Source: Pelecanus crispus (taxonomy: Eukaryota; Chordata; Aves; Pelecaniformes; Pelecanidae). Taken from it: a stretch of DNA of 64,000 bases. The stretch is taken from contig NC_134644.1 in NCBI RefSeq assembly GCF_030463565.1, positions 151,367,967 through 151,431,966 on the forward strand. Reading direction: 5' to 3'. A program made the position numbers and the translations under genes. Under the pieces are notes generated by a model. The model did no database searches and was not told where the DNA came from. It saw only the letters and a program-made list of their open reading frames with translations. Positions 40,701-54,400 of the stretch are shown here, in pieces. The number at the start of each line of letters is the position of its first letter. The stretch's first letter is position 1.

Positions 40701-43700
40701 AATCACTTTATGAATCCATGAAATCTAATTGACTAGACTAATCTTAATTTCAGTACTTCAAAGTTTATCTCTTTTTCTCTTTAGCAAGAATCATTGAATT
40801 ATAAAAGGTCACGGGTTCAATCCCTGCTCACTGCAGGGGGGTTGGGCTAGATGATCTCTCAAGGTCCCTTCCAACCCAAAGCATTCTGTGATTCTATGAT
40901 TCTATAGGTAGTCTTTAATAAATAAAACTTTTGTGGACTGCTTCTTCATATTGTTGGAAAACCGCATGGTGTTTGGAAGGAGTTCTGATTGCACAGTGTC
41001 AGGGGTTGAGCTCAGTGTTGACCAGGCACACAATCAGAAGAGTAAACAGACAAAATACAGGCAAAAACCTAAAAGCCAGAAAAACACATGTATATTTGTG
41101 TCCTACTAAATGTACTTTTTGCGTGCATACTTCCATGTAAGAAAGAAGAACTGAAAATCATGTAGGCAAAAGCACCATATACTTGAAATCCCCATAGATC
41201 TAGGCATGACTTAAGAAAAATAGTTTTTGCTCTTCAGCAGAACCATTCCATTAATCTTTCTTGGTGATGAAAGTAGTTTTCCAGATGGAGGATAGGGATT
41301 TGCGTAAGTTGTAGTAAAAGCACTAATAATTTCATAACTGCATGTCATTTAGGATATTACTATAAACCACTTAGTCCCATTTTCCTTGGTTATGTTACTG
41401 TAAGGGCCATCTGCAATCACAAAGTTGTTACGTATAGTTGTATATATCACAGAATAGTTTTATTAATGTTGTTTCAGTTATTCTGTTTCAATCCTGCATT
41501 TTTCTTTTGTTTTCTCCAGAGCTCTGGAGCTTCAGCCATTTTCCCTTAAGCCACTTCTACGACGAGCAATGGCAAATGAGTCTGTGGAGCGGTATCGACA
41601 GGCATATGTTGATTATAAAACAGTCCTACAAATAGACAGCAGCATCCAAGCAGCAAATGATAGTGCTAATAGGTAACTGCACTTACAAATTTTCTATTCA
41701 TATCAGTCCAAATAGAAAAATAGAATTCAATTTTGTTTGTTCTACATGCTCCCTCTGTTCTGTATCCCTCAGAGTCAGGGTTGTCACAATGCATGCGTTG
41801 TAACTAAAGGACTGACTGTTTCATTTAGTTGTTTTCCCATAGCTTCACAGTTTGCCTCTGCCAGCAGTAGGTCACTTTCTGGTTTAAAAATGTAGTATTT
41901 TAAAGGCTTTTTTTTACTGGTCCTTCAACTTGTTTTCTTTCCTAACTTGTGTTTGATACCATGTAAAATAATACTTTAAGGTCCATACCTTTTCTCTGAC
42001 ATTTCTGTTTCCTTCCCATATTAGCACTCTTCTGTGGCAGTTGGAGATTTATGTTAAGTGTGAATCCTTCAGTATGTTGCGGTTGTGTAAACAAGTGAAG
42101 TAGCTTGATACAGTGGTTGGCTGCAAAGCTTAGAGGTGTAAAAATATAATTGAATAGTATTTTTAATTTCAGTGTTAATACCTCCAACATTAATTCTTGC
42201 TGCCAAGAAACACATCTCAATTTTTATAATTATATTTTAATAGTGTAAAATTACTCTATACACGCTATTGTAATTGTGTTCTCATTAACATATACTAAGT
42301 ACTTAAGTGCATGGATAATAGGATTTTCCATCCCCTTTTCTTTCTTCTTTTCTTTTAATGCAAAAAAAGCATTTATGAAAGGAGAACAGCTATTAATCAC
42401 TGAGCAGGAACCCACATGCAATGGAATCTAGTACCTTTTTTTTTCTTTTTAAGGCAAGGCCATGAGCACTTACATTATTACTTCATTAAAAAGTCCATAG
42501 TATTTTTAAATTCTGCTTATTTGACCAGAGGTGGCCAAAGGAGATCATGACACTTTATCATCTCATCTTAGAAGTCTTATTTTTGATTATAAATTTTTAC
42601 TGATCTCCTGTATCTACACTGGTAATAGAGCACTTTGGTAAGATAACAGCTTGTCCTGGTATCTGTGTGATGATTATACTTTTTTTTTTAATCTTCTTGG
42701 CTTATTTTTACCTGCAGATACTCTTTTCATATTTCTCCTTGACTTGTAACTTGCTTAGTAATAAGCTCCTTTTTTTCCCCTTAACACTCTTCCTTTTCTC
42801 CTCTCTAGGCCTTCCTTATGTTTTTAGCTTCACTGCTCATTACTCTTTCCTCTCTGGCAACCCATCACCTTATTTCAGCTGCTTCTTCCTTCTCTTCCGC
42901 TGGTAATTAATTTTTGCTTGCAAATTCTTAGTTTCTAAAGCATAGACCTCCTGCGTAACTGAACTTTTACTGTAATTTATTTTTTAATATTTTATAGCTT
43001 ATTCATTACATTGAAATTGTTTATCAAAATATTAATTTTCCTTTCCAAAGTAATAGACTTTTTTAAAAATGAATTTTAACAAACAATGATTGTAACTCTG
43101 CTGCCTTTTAACTTAAAGGGACAACCCCAAAATGTAATTTAAAGTTTTTTTATATTAGGAATATCAGGTCTTAACAACCTGCTTTTATTGGAGGATTTAT
43201 TTGGTTTTAAGTTCCTTAAAAAATTGGATGGTGATGCTGTAGGAAGCTGACAGGAAAAACTCATCATCCTACTTGTGTCTGAGGGTGGGTTTGATAAATC
43301 GTGTTAAGGCTTGTCTTTCTGTAGTTCCTTAAATAAGCAGGCTTTCAAAAAATCTTAGAATTGAATGGAAGTTCAGTCTGATATTTCTAATAATTCTGAC
43401 ATAAAAGATAAGCAGAATTTTTAATATAAAGCCTTTACCTGCTAATAGAAAGCCTTTACACGATCATTTTGCAATCAAAAGGAAATAATTAAGTATGTAA
43501 GTACATATTTTTATGAAAAGTCAAGGAACAGTTATTTAAGTGTTTATCATGTTGATTAGATGGTGTTGAATTGTGTCTTTTATTGGTTATCCTGAGGTGA
43601 TTTTTAGATAAATTGGAAGGACTGTTTCTTTTAATGGTGTATGCCAAGTCACAGGAAAATGCATTTCAAGCATGCTTTTGATAAGTGGCATTTTCCTATC

Positions 43701-45447
43701 TTTGTGAACATCCGTGAGTTTCATACTTTGTAGATTTTAATTTCCTCTTGAGTGTTTTATTATTTGCTTTTCACTGTTAGAAATACAGAAGCTCTAATGT
43801 GGAGCAATATATTTATGCCTTCCCATTTACTAAAGTGACATTTCATTCCAGTTGTCTCAACTCCTTTAATATCAGTTAGTAAATTGCATTAGATAGTTTG
43901 GGAGCTTTTGTTACAAAGTCCCGTATGAGTATTGTACTGTACAAAGAAATTTGTGATGAACTCCAAGATTGTTGGGTCAAGTTAAGGTGGTGGTGGTGGG
44001 GAATGAGTATATTTGTCCCAGCTTTTTCACGAGATACCTGTGCTTTTTAAACTAACCATGGCACACAGGTGTGCATTTTTGCAAAAGACTATTCTTAGAT
44101 TATTTTATTACAAGAAGTCAATTGATCATCAAAGACTGCAGGATTCCTTCTGTTGTTTTTGATGAACTAGATCAGGCTTTTTGTTCAACTTTTTAAACCC
44201 ATTATGATAAATGGAGAAAAATTAAACAGGAAGTCAGTGGGACCGTGGTTTACTGTACAATTGTTCTGTTACTTTCTATGGGAAATACCTAAACATAATG
44301 AATTGACTTTTTAATATGAAGTGTACAGTTTTGTTCTTTAATAAAATAACCTGAGTAAATCTTAGAGCTGTTTAATTTATGATGGTGTGCCACATTTTTC
44401 TTAACAATTGAATTCAGACCATCATTAAAACCCCTGAAGTTTTAGTAAAATTAGAGCAAAACAGAATTGGACAAAGCTGCTTTGTTGGTATGTCCTATAA
44501 AATACAGCTTAGTAGTGATACAGGTAGAGGAGAGCCCCTGGAAGTGCGTATGCAGCTAACACACAGAAAAAAAATACTCTTCTTGTTCACTTAGAAAACA
44601 AATAAAGCAACTAGATAATACTACAAAATGTAATATTCTGTGTATGAAGAAGCTTACTTTCAATTCAAAACTATATGAAATACTATGTTTCATGCAGCAT
44701 TATATAATACATAAAATCACACATTATCTCTACAAACAGACTTTTTAGTCTATATTGTTCTTTAAAATATTTTAGTAATTTCTGTTTTACAATAAAGAAG
44801 ATTAGAACAGGTGCTGCTTCTTGTATTGGTTTTTCTATCAGACCTTAATGGGAAGAGAATTTGGTCCTGAGTGCTCTGACTCTTGCCATAGTATTATACT
44901 AAGGCACTTTTTTTGTTTTATAGCTTTTATTCAAATATTTAAAAAGAGCAAAACTAAGCAAGAAAACTTAACTGGGTAATTTATGCTCATTCTACGTCAT
45001 TCTTCATGTCACATTCAAGGGTTTTTTTGGGGGGGGGTATGTATTCATGTATTATGTTTTTTACACCTGTGTTAGATGGAAATGCACCTGATATACAAAT
45101 TTCAGGTTTATTTGATATAATACCAGTGTGAATTGCTTTAGTACTCAATTCAGAATTTTCCTTTGTTGAAGTAGATACTAGACTTATCAACAGTTGAACT
45201 TGACTCTTAAGCTCATTTTGAGATTAGAAGATGTTTATCTCACTGTTTCTCTCATTGTCCTAATTGATTAATATTTGTTTGGGTTTTTTTAAAGAACGCT
45301 ACAAAAATTGTAATAGAACCATGAAGTCTTGTATGGCTTTACTCATTAGGTTTACCTAGGTCTTTCTACAAAATATATCACAGCAACGGGAAACTCCCAC
45401 TTGAATGGATTTTGGATTGAACCTCTCATGTATGGAAATAGTTGACC

Positions 45448-45480
<33 letters not shown>

Positions 45481-48400
45481 TGGTTTAAGAAAGACTAAAC
45501 AGTTTTAATGTATTTTCTTTGCATTTTTAAATGGGGATAAAGAATGGTTGATTGACGAATTTCTGACTATTCTATAAAATACAACTTAATACCTACTTTG
45601 TGACCTGCATCGGTTATTTAGAGAATTGTTGTGTAAGAGGTTTCATTTGACATTGGCAAAATTAAGTACCACACTGTGTCTGAGGATATTATAATTTACA
45701 CTTGTTACGAATAACACCTATGAGCAGCTGAGAAAAGTAAACAAAATAGATACATCAGGTTTTTTATTCCTGTTTCTTCATTGCATGTGGTAGGCAGCAT
45801 TTAGAGCTTAGTTGCAAAATCAGTCATTTGTTTCAATATTTACAGATCATGCTGAAGTCAACGTCTTCTAAATGCTAGCATAAATAGTCTAAAAAGGGGA
45901 AAAAGTCGTAAATCTTGAATGAGGGCAATACCGTTGACTGCTGTGACATTCGTTTTTTAAATTCATCTTAAGGATAATTGTTAAGTTGTTTCCTGAAAAA
46001 TTAGAGCATTGCATTAATTAATTAGGGTGCAAGTTATTAAAGCGTGAGTTACATATATGAAAAGTCACGTTGGTGGGGCTTTTCTCTTTCAGAATAACAA
46101 AGACTTTAATAGATCTGGATGGTCCCAGTTGGAGGGAGAAACTGCCACCAATTCCAGTTGTCCCAGTTGCTGTCCAGCTACACAGGTGGAATGGAGGAAA
46201 CTTTACTTCAGAAAATAAGCCAAGAAGTACTACAGATACCAACACAGAAGAACAGTTGCAGATGAATCGTATGTATAGCTAATGCAAATATATATACAAA
46301 AAAGAAAATAACTTGAATTGAAAAATGGAATACTATGTAATAATGTCAAAGACACTGCTTTAGGAAATATTCATCAGACATCTTTGTGAAAAGCCAAGTT
46401 AGATGATGATTATTTACATGATTGGGTTTAATGTGTTTTATGGAGCCACAGTTATGATAAATTTTTTTAAGCCAAATGATGTAGTTTGCAGCATGTAATT
46501 TCTGAAGTTGTATAAAATAAAAGAAAATATAGCAGAAATTCTCATCAGCAGTCCTATCACAAGTATCAGTGGTTTCCCTGACATCATACTACAGTTATAA
46601 CAGTTTTCCACAAAAAACCCACCACACGAACAAACACTTAACCTCTGTAAGATAATCAGCTGCATAATCTGTAGCTGTCATTTAATTGTTCATTAAATCA
46701 TTGCTCAGCTCTTCAGAACAGAACGGGTAGGTAGGCTTCTGTGTGGCCAGGAGTTAATGAAATGGGCTGTAGAAAAACACTTCTCTCTCTTTTTTTTTTT
46801 TTAAACGATGGATTCTAACTTTGACAGTGGCCATTTAGTAGTCAGCTTTCAAAGATGTCAGTTCTGGACTTGCTTACACATAAGCACTGAGTGCTTAACT
46901 GATTTAGGACACTTTCTTCCTCCTGATTTTTTTTCCCTTCATTGCAGTTTCTATTTTTCTCCTCCAGTAAATCAGGTGAAGGAACTGTTCGGATTCAGAT
47001 CTCATTGACATTAAACATTCTTTTTGCAAAGGCCTTAACTGTATTATTTTTTACTCTTACTTGACTATTAATTGGTTCCCCTTTGAGTTTATTTCGATAT
47101 AAAGAAAAGTAGTGCTGAAGATAATCTCCCCTTGACTAACAGGAGAAGCTGCAATGCATAACTGGGTTGCTGGCCAAATATGTAGCAATGGTAGGGTTAT
47201 CTGTCCATAATGCATTACTGCAATAATACATGTCCTCAAATAATCTGCACTCTTGGGCACTACAGATTTAATGACTTTAAAAGGATATTTCAGATACCAT
47301 TGAATTTATTTGTACCTGATGTAAAACAACAGACAGCTTACAAATACATGTGTTGATGAGACCTGGACATTTTTCTTGAGAATAACACATAGTTCTAGGA
47401 ACTTGTAATAGTGTGGGGTATTTGAATAGTAGTGCATACTAAACTTCAGTAATGCTACAGAAAATTGTTTTTCATTTAAGAAACGAGGCATGTTGATGTA
47501 TAATTCAAGCTCAGTTAAATTGATAAAAATTTTACTCTACTTTTTAAACGTCCAGTGACAAGTATTTTCATTACAGTTGTTGTCAGTACATGTCATTACT
47601 GATTCATCACTCTTAAGGACTGGGCAGCATTTGGGTTTAACTTTTGGGTTTTGAAGTAGAAAACTGTTATCTTGCACAATCATTGCTGTTAAACATAAAT
47701 GCTTAGCTTGAAAAGCACTTTTTGTTGTACTGATCGTACTCCAGGCTTTCTCTGTTATTAAAGAGTACAGCTTGTTGGATTTTTATTTCAATGTATAACC
47801 AACCTATTTAAACCTTTTAGGTAGTAAATTTGGATCTATATAACCTTGTGTAATTTTGTTAAGAGAGAGAGAATTTGAAGATCATTGTAGTGAAAAGTAC
47901 ATAGATAAGTGGCTCCTGAGAACACTAGTGATCATGTTTAGCCTGTTACACAAGCTAATGAAACAGACCGTCACTTCACCGTCTTCATCAAGCATGCTCT
48001 GCGGCATTTTGATGCAAAATACATTTCGATCTGTTTCAAATAGGGTGGGCTTTGGTTAGGCTTTGTTTTTAGAAATATTAAATGAGGACTGTGTAACCAT
48101 TTTCTTCACTGAGGGCTGACTCTAAGGTTGCGGTTGCTTTCGCAGGCCTATACTAAAGCAGTGGGACCGGACAGTGATAGCTGGTGCCGGAAGCGTGCCA
48201 GCAATAATGTTCAGTCAGTAGTTAAACCTTACTGTTGACTGACACTTCTTTGCAACAAGTGTCTGTTGGTTTTTGCATCTTACCACTTGAGTTACAATTT
48301 AGTTGTGTTTCTTGCTTAAGTCTGGTCTTTCATGTTGTTAGTTAATTATTTCCCCAAGTCCATGTGTAGTTTTCTGGCATAGGAGACTGCCATGTTTTTA

Positions 48401-51400
48401 TAAATGAACTTACTGAGTTTAATTATTGGTTAAAATTATCTGGTTATATACAGTGTTTAAAACCTGAAGCTTGGCAAGGGGCTCATATTCTTTAGCAAGG
48501 TACAAAAAGTATATTTTTCCATTATGATTGGCTTAGAGCTATGTTACTAATTATTGTTTGCTCACAACAGAGACATGAAACTGCAGCCAGGATGTCCAAT
48601 GCAAACATAGCTTAAAATTGTAGTCTAACCCAGAAGCATATGTAACAAATGATGTGGCATTTAGAAGGAAAGACAATTATGGAAGAACACAATATTAATT
48701 AAAAAAAGTATAGTTAGGTGTTTTCAGGTTCCTTGAAACATCTTTTATAAATATTTATTAACAGTGTATTACTGAGGTATCACTAATGCCTACTGATGTG
48801 ATGATTTGTTTGTCATTGTCAGTTTAGCATAGTAATGCTGATAGATAGTTGCTTGCAGGAAGAATATTAGATCAAGTTATGGCTGCCTTGGTGTGACACT
48901 GGAGATCTGGAAGGCCTTTAATCCTGCTGATTAAATCTCCACCATTGTAAATGAAACTGATTATCTCAGTGAAGATAGATAGTCCCTCTCTACCACACAG
49001 AAGGGGTAGACAGAAGGAGGTGAAAGTGTAGAGCTGTCTGTTACATTCCCGTTACGTTCAGCAAAATAGTTACCCCGGTGCATGGGGAAATATGTGTTGT
49101 GCCAAATATATATATGGTAGTTTATGCCTTTCTTAGAGCAGCAGGGAGATCTGGGAAAGAAATGGCAATGTGCAGACTGATAAAGATACTCCAGATGCCA
49201 GGCATTTATTCTTAGTCTGGGTAGGTTATTCAGCTACCCTTAAGAACTGACCTTATGTAATATTGTGATCCTCTTGTAATGTAGGTGAGAAAGCTGAGGA
49301 GATGTTCAAGACGTTAAAAAATGAAGGGAATGACTTTGTAAAAAAGGGTAAATATGAAGAAGCTGTAAATAAATACAGCGAATGCATGAAGTTAAATACC
49401 ACGGAATGTACAATCTACACTAACAGGTAAAGATCCAAAATCTAACCCCACTTTGTGGGATAACAGAAGTTCTATTTTCTCACTGCAAATAGAGATTTTG
49501 CATCACTTTAGTTACTGTTGTAAAAAAAGGACTTTTTTTCCACCTGAGTGTTTTTAATAACAAAATTGATTTTTTGTTAAACTGCATTATTTTCCAAGGG
49601 GAGCAAGTATTAATGTCACTGATACATATCTTAAAATCTTTATGTAAATAGAATAAGTGATAGTAAAAGTTATATTTAGCATAGCATTTTGCGGCATTTT
49701 TTGAGAATACTGGTGTGATATTAAAAACTAACGTGCAGTAGCAGTATCTCAAATATGAAGAGAAATAGTTCAGAGAAAATGCACATTTTGAGAAAATAAA
49801 AGTAGGAACACGGTCATACAGCATCATTATTTTAAAGGTTGACCTAATTCTGCAGCATAATTCTTTATGCTGTAATCAGTCAGCTTTCACAAACTAAGAA
49901 GGATTTGATTAGGCCAGTACTTGAATAGGAGACTTCCAAGTAATACTTAGGTGCAGAAAGCAGTATTGCTTATTTAATCTAGAGCACTTTTTTTACCCAG
50001 AAAGGCTGTATAAAATCTATACTGTATCCACTACTATACTATCATATTATACTAACATAGGCTTTACTTTTGAAATACTTACATATCTGCCTAACTTCAA
50101 GCATTAGTCATACTTGAATTTTGACTTTTATTGCAGGAATTGGGCCTCTAAATCCATCTGGTGATGTTATTAATACTTACGGTTTTGATGTACTTTAAAA
50201 AACACCACATTGACACTGAATTGTGTGAAGTATTGTAATTAACATTTATGAGTCGGATACTGTTGGCACTACACCACTGTAGCATTTACTTACATTGCAG
50301 TGTATTCTGTTTTTCTGTGTTAGAGCTCTCTGTTACTTGAAACTGTATAAATATGAAGAGGCTAAGCAGGATTGTGATCATGTTCTTCAGATAGAAGATT
50401 CTAATATTAAAGCTTTTTATAGAAGAGCACTAGCTTACAAAGGATTACAGGTGAGGAAAAAGAACATAGCAGGTATTCTTAACCACTTCTAAACTTGCTT
50501 ATCCTCTTCAAAGGCAATCAGGTAGTTGCAGTTGATGGGTGAATACAAAGTGTGCAGTGCTGATGATTTATTATTTTGTAGAGCATTAGGCATACATAAA
50601 ATACTATATAAATAATTTTGCAACATAAAAACCTGCATGTTGACTTGTAATAATTTGAGAAAATACAAGAATATTGGAATAAATGAGATGTGACTGGAGA
50701 TTGGTTAAGCAAGTTTCAAGTCTGTTCTAATGTTCTAGTATTCTTCTGGGTATCCCAGTCTGTTTTTTCTGTCAAGGTGTTTACTATATCTTTGCTGATG
50801 ACAAATGGATTGTCTCCAAGTCTGTCTTCATCTGTCCAAACTAAAATCTCAGGCTGTCTCTTGGCATCTGCTCATATTTGAGTGTTTGTCATATTAAACC
50901 AGGGTTTTAATTATCTTCATTCTCACTCTCTTCTCCAAACATGTTGGAAACCTTTGTCAGTAATCTGCTTTCTCACTCTCTGGACAGTGTGGGGACTCAA
51001 CCTTTTCCTTTCTGTCTACACATTGGTGATGTTGTCTGTACTGTGCTCATCTTACTGGTTTTTTGAGTATCCTTTTACCTTATCTTCATAAATGCAGACT
51101 TATATTGCTCATATTCATCCTGCAAAATTTCGTGTTCCATCACTTGAACCATGTCATTCCTCTGTTGGTTCCCCTTCTTAAGTGATGTTAATTAGCCTTT
51201 ACACTTCGTAATTCTTTCATAGCAATGCTTACCCTACCTGTCAGCTCTTACCTGATATTGAATGATTAGCTTCTCACTTCTGTTGGCTCGTGATGGCAGC
51301 TATCATCATCTACTTTGTGGATACATGTGTCTTTAAACAAGTATCTTAAGTGCTTTCTCCCATGTTGCTCTTTATAACTGGAGGTGATCACTTCAAGCGT

Positions 51401-54400
51401 CCACCAAGTTCCAGCAGTGTCCGTCAAATGAATACTTACCCTGGACCTCCATTATGTTTGATGCCTTAACAAAAAATTACCTGATTGTCTCTCAGCTTAC
51501 AAATCACCTGAGGACACCTGTTCGTGCATAGCAGTATACTAGCCTGTTCTCATCATGTGTTATAATTCCAAATGCAAGTCTTAGGAATGGTGGGATCTCT
51601 TTTTTTATGATAAATTTGTTCCTCTGTTACAGTAGCTATGAAATTTTGAAAGTTTCCTTTGATTAATTTTCAGAGAAGGTGAAAAGTCTTAATTTTGTGT
51701 AAAATCTTGTCTGTAACTGTACCAAGCTACCTGGCATCTGTAACCTTATGTTGTTGAAGTTGATAAAAAATTAGTATAAATATGAGAAAAGGTGTAGTGA
51801 TTCTAGCAGTCAAAAAAAAAGAGAATTACACACTAGTGAAGAATGTCAAGAATTGGTGAAATAACTTCTGCTTTTTTGAATATCCTAGAAAAAATACTGG
51901 TTTTGTATTATTGAAGACATAACCTGAAACATACTGTTCATGGATTTCTTCAGAGCAGTCTGAGCTAGGGATTCCCAAATGTTTTTTTGTGGTTGGATTT
52001 AGTGTCTTCATTATTGCTAATTCCAGGGATGTGAGTGATTTGTAAAACCAGAGAAAGTAACAGAAATGGTTTGAGGTTGACAAATTACTCTAATGAAAGA
52101 TTTTAAGAGCTAAAAGCACGTAGTTTGGCAAAGACCTAACTAAGCTGGGAAGTGTTATTTGTATATAAATAGCCAGATATTTAACCACAAAAGCTGCAGT
52201 GGAATTTAATGTAGTAGATGAGGGGTTTTTTATAGATTTAGGGAGATGTAGTTAAGGGGAAATCAGGAAAAAATCATGCTGGTGTGATGAATCAGGCCTA
52301 TAACATAGGACACAGGGCCCCAGACAGCATCTTATACAGCTGATAGTCCAGTCTCTTGCTTTGCGTACAACCATGTTGTGTGATTTTTGTTGAGAAGTCT
52401 GGCAGGCTGCAGTTTTAAATGCCGGAGGGCTGGTTGTTTGCTGGCCCTTGTGATCATTTTCAGAAGGCTGTGCCAGAACCTCATTTCTCTGTAGTTGTGA
52501 ATCTTCACATCTGTAATTCAAACGGTCTAGCTTAATTAGTGTCTGGTTTTTGACGAAAGCAATCTGCCTCCTTTCTGCATTCATTTGCTAAGGCTAAATA
52601 AGGTCTCTTCTTTCATGATACAGCAGACTTCACGTACAGGCTTACTGCAATGGCTCTGCACCTTGAATACTGGTCATCAGTATTGAACAAAATATTCTAC
52701 GTAGGAAAGAGAATATGAGTGACTTGTACACAGTACTTTTATTACAGTTGAGATGCTGAGGAAATACCTCAGCTGGTACATGAGGATTTTTGCCATGATA
52801 ATATGAATGACTTATAGTAACCTTGTGATACTGCTTGGGAACAGAAGAAATACTAGGTCCCTCACACAAAGAAATTATGTTGATCTTTTACTGTCTGCAT
52901 GGTGTTTTACATTTCATCCTTATTTTTGACACTCCAGCCCTCAAGGTGTCTTGATTTTTCTATGTGATATCCCAGTCTTCCTCAGAATTGATGCTATTAA
53001 CTTTGTCTCTCCAGAAAACTTAGTCTAAAAAAATCATAATTCCTAATGTTGAAATTTGAAATAGAAATATTAAACAAATTACAAGACTGATGATTGAGGA
53101 ACTGTGTCCTAATGCCACTCCATCACTCTGTTTGTCCTTGTAATCCTGTTGTTTATCCCAGAGTGCATAATGTAATCCCAGTCTTCTCAAGTACAACCAA
53201 AAATTTCCCTTCTTCAACTAAGAGATGGTCTATTGGTGAAGCCCAGGAAGATTAGGTATATTTTTAATCTAAGCATAATTTATCTCTCTCTTACTGGCAA
53301 AGCAAGTACATAAACTGTTGATGGACTCGCACTGTGTTAATCTTGAGGAAGTGTTACACTGTAAGCAATTATGGTTAAAAGCAGCAATCTGTTCTCTGAT
53401 ACAGGGAATATTTTTCTCAGAATAATTTATTTCATATTATGTATTTAGTATGGAAGTATTTAGTCACAAAATACTAATTCGAACTCATCCTCAGTTTCCT
53501 TTTTTCCCCTCTAATGAAATTACACTGTCTGTATTTTTTCTACTTAATGTCAAGATCCTAGCATTTTTATTTTTCTTAATTGTAAAGGACAGTATGGTAG
53601 TTCTGGTTTATTTTTATAGTGGTGTGTTTATGAAAAAAAATATTTTCCCTTCTACTTCCAGAATTATCAAGCCAGTGTTGATGATTTCAACAGAGTACTT
53701 CTAATAGATCCAAATGTTCTTGAAGCAAAAAAGGAACTAGAGGAGGTAACCCAACTGCTTAACCTTGACAGCAGTGCTGTAGCTGGCGGTCAGCAAAAGC
53801 AAAGGAAGAAAATAACCATACAAGAGGTATATCTGTTCATTTTTAAAAGCAGGCAGTACAGAAGCCACACATTTGAAGAGACAGTATTAAAGCTTTTGTT
53901 TTGCACTTGTTAGCTCTACATGGTTTTTTGGGTGGGGTTCTATTTTTCGTGTTATTTTGAGGGCATATTGGAGGATTCTTGCATATGATGTGTTTGGTGT
54001 CCATTACATTCTCTAGTAAAGCTTGGACTGCTTTGAAGTGCATTCAGAACCACAGCAGAAATGGAAAAAAGTACATTTAGATGGCACTAAACTTGAGGAT
54101 GGTGGGTTTTTTTTTTTACAAGGAGCATGCTCCTTGTAAAGAAAAACTGTTTTACAGAATGCAGCTGTCAAATAGGAGGTTTGCTTTTAAAGTCTGTGCT
54201 ACTTGGGAAGCCTCTGGGGCTGTGCTGGCAAAAGGTTAATTGTCAGCAGGCGTGCTGGCTGTTCTTCTGCTAGTAGTAAAGTTCCTGGTCTGAAGAATGA
54301 CATCTCGCCTTAAAGAGCAAGAGTATGTGTAAAATATCTGTAGGATCTTACAAAAGAAATACATGATGTAATGTTATGTACTGGATCAAAATGTTAGCCT

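Larger units (their letters stand above)
38295..41519 (+). other. SPAG1: SPAG1 intron 11 (3.2 kb)
   Basis: Contains an old CR1 (40095-40724) followed within 80 bp by a tRNA/CR1 chimeric element (40803-40907). The remainder is AT-rich with nothing recognised. Confidence 0.8.

Noticed and set aside
40805-40830. A tRNA gene at the GGTTCAATCCC sequence
   Set aside because: Only a T-arm-like segment is present. There is no A box, anticodon arm or acceptor stem, and it runs into a CR1 tail.
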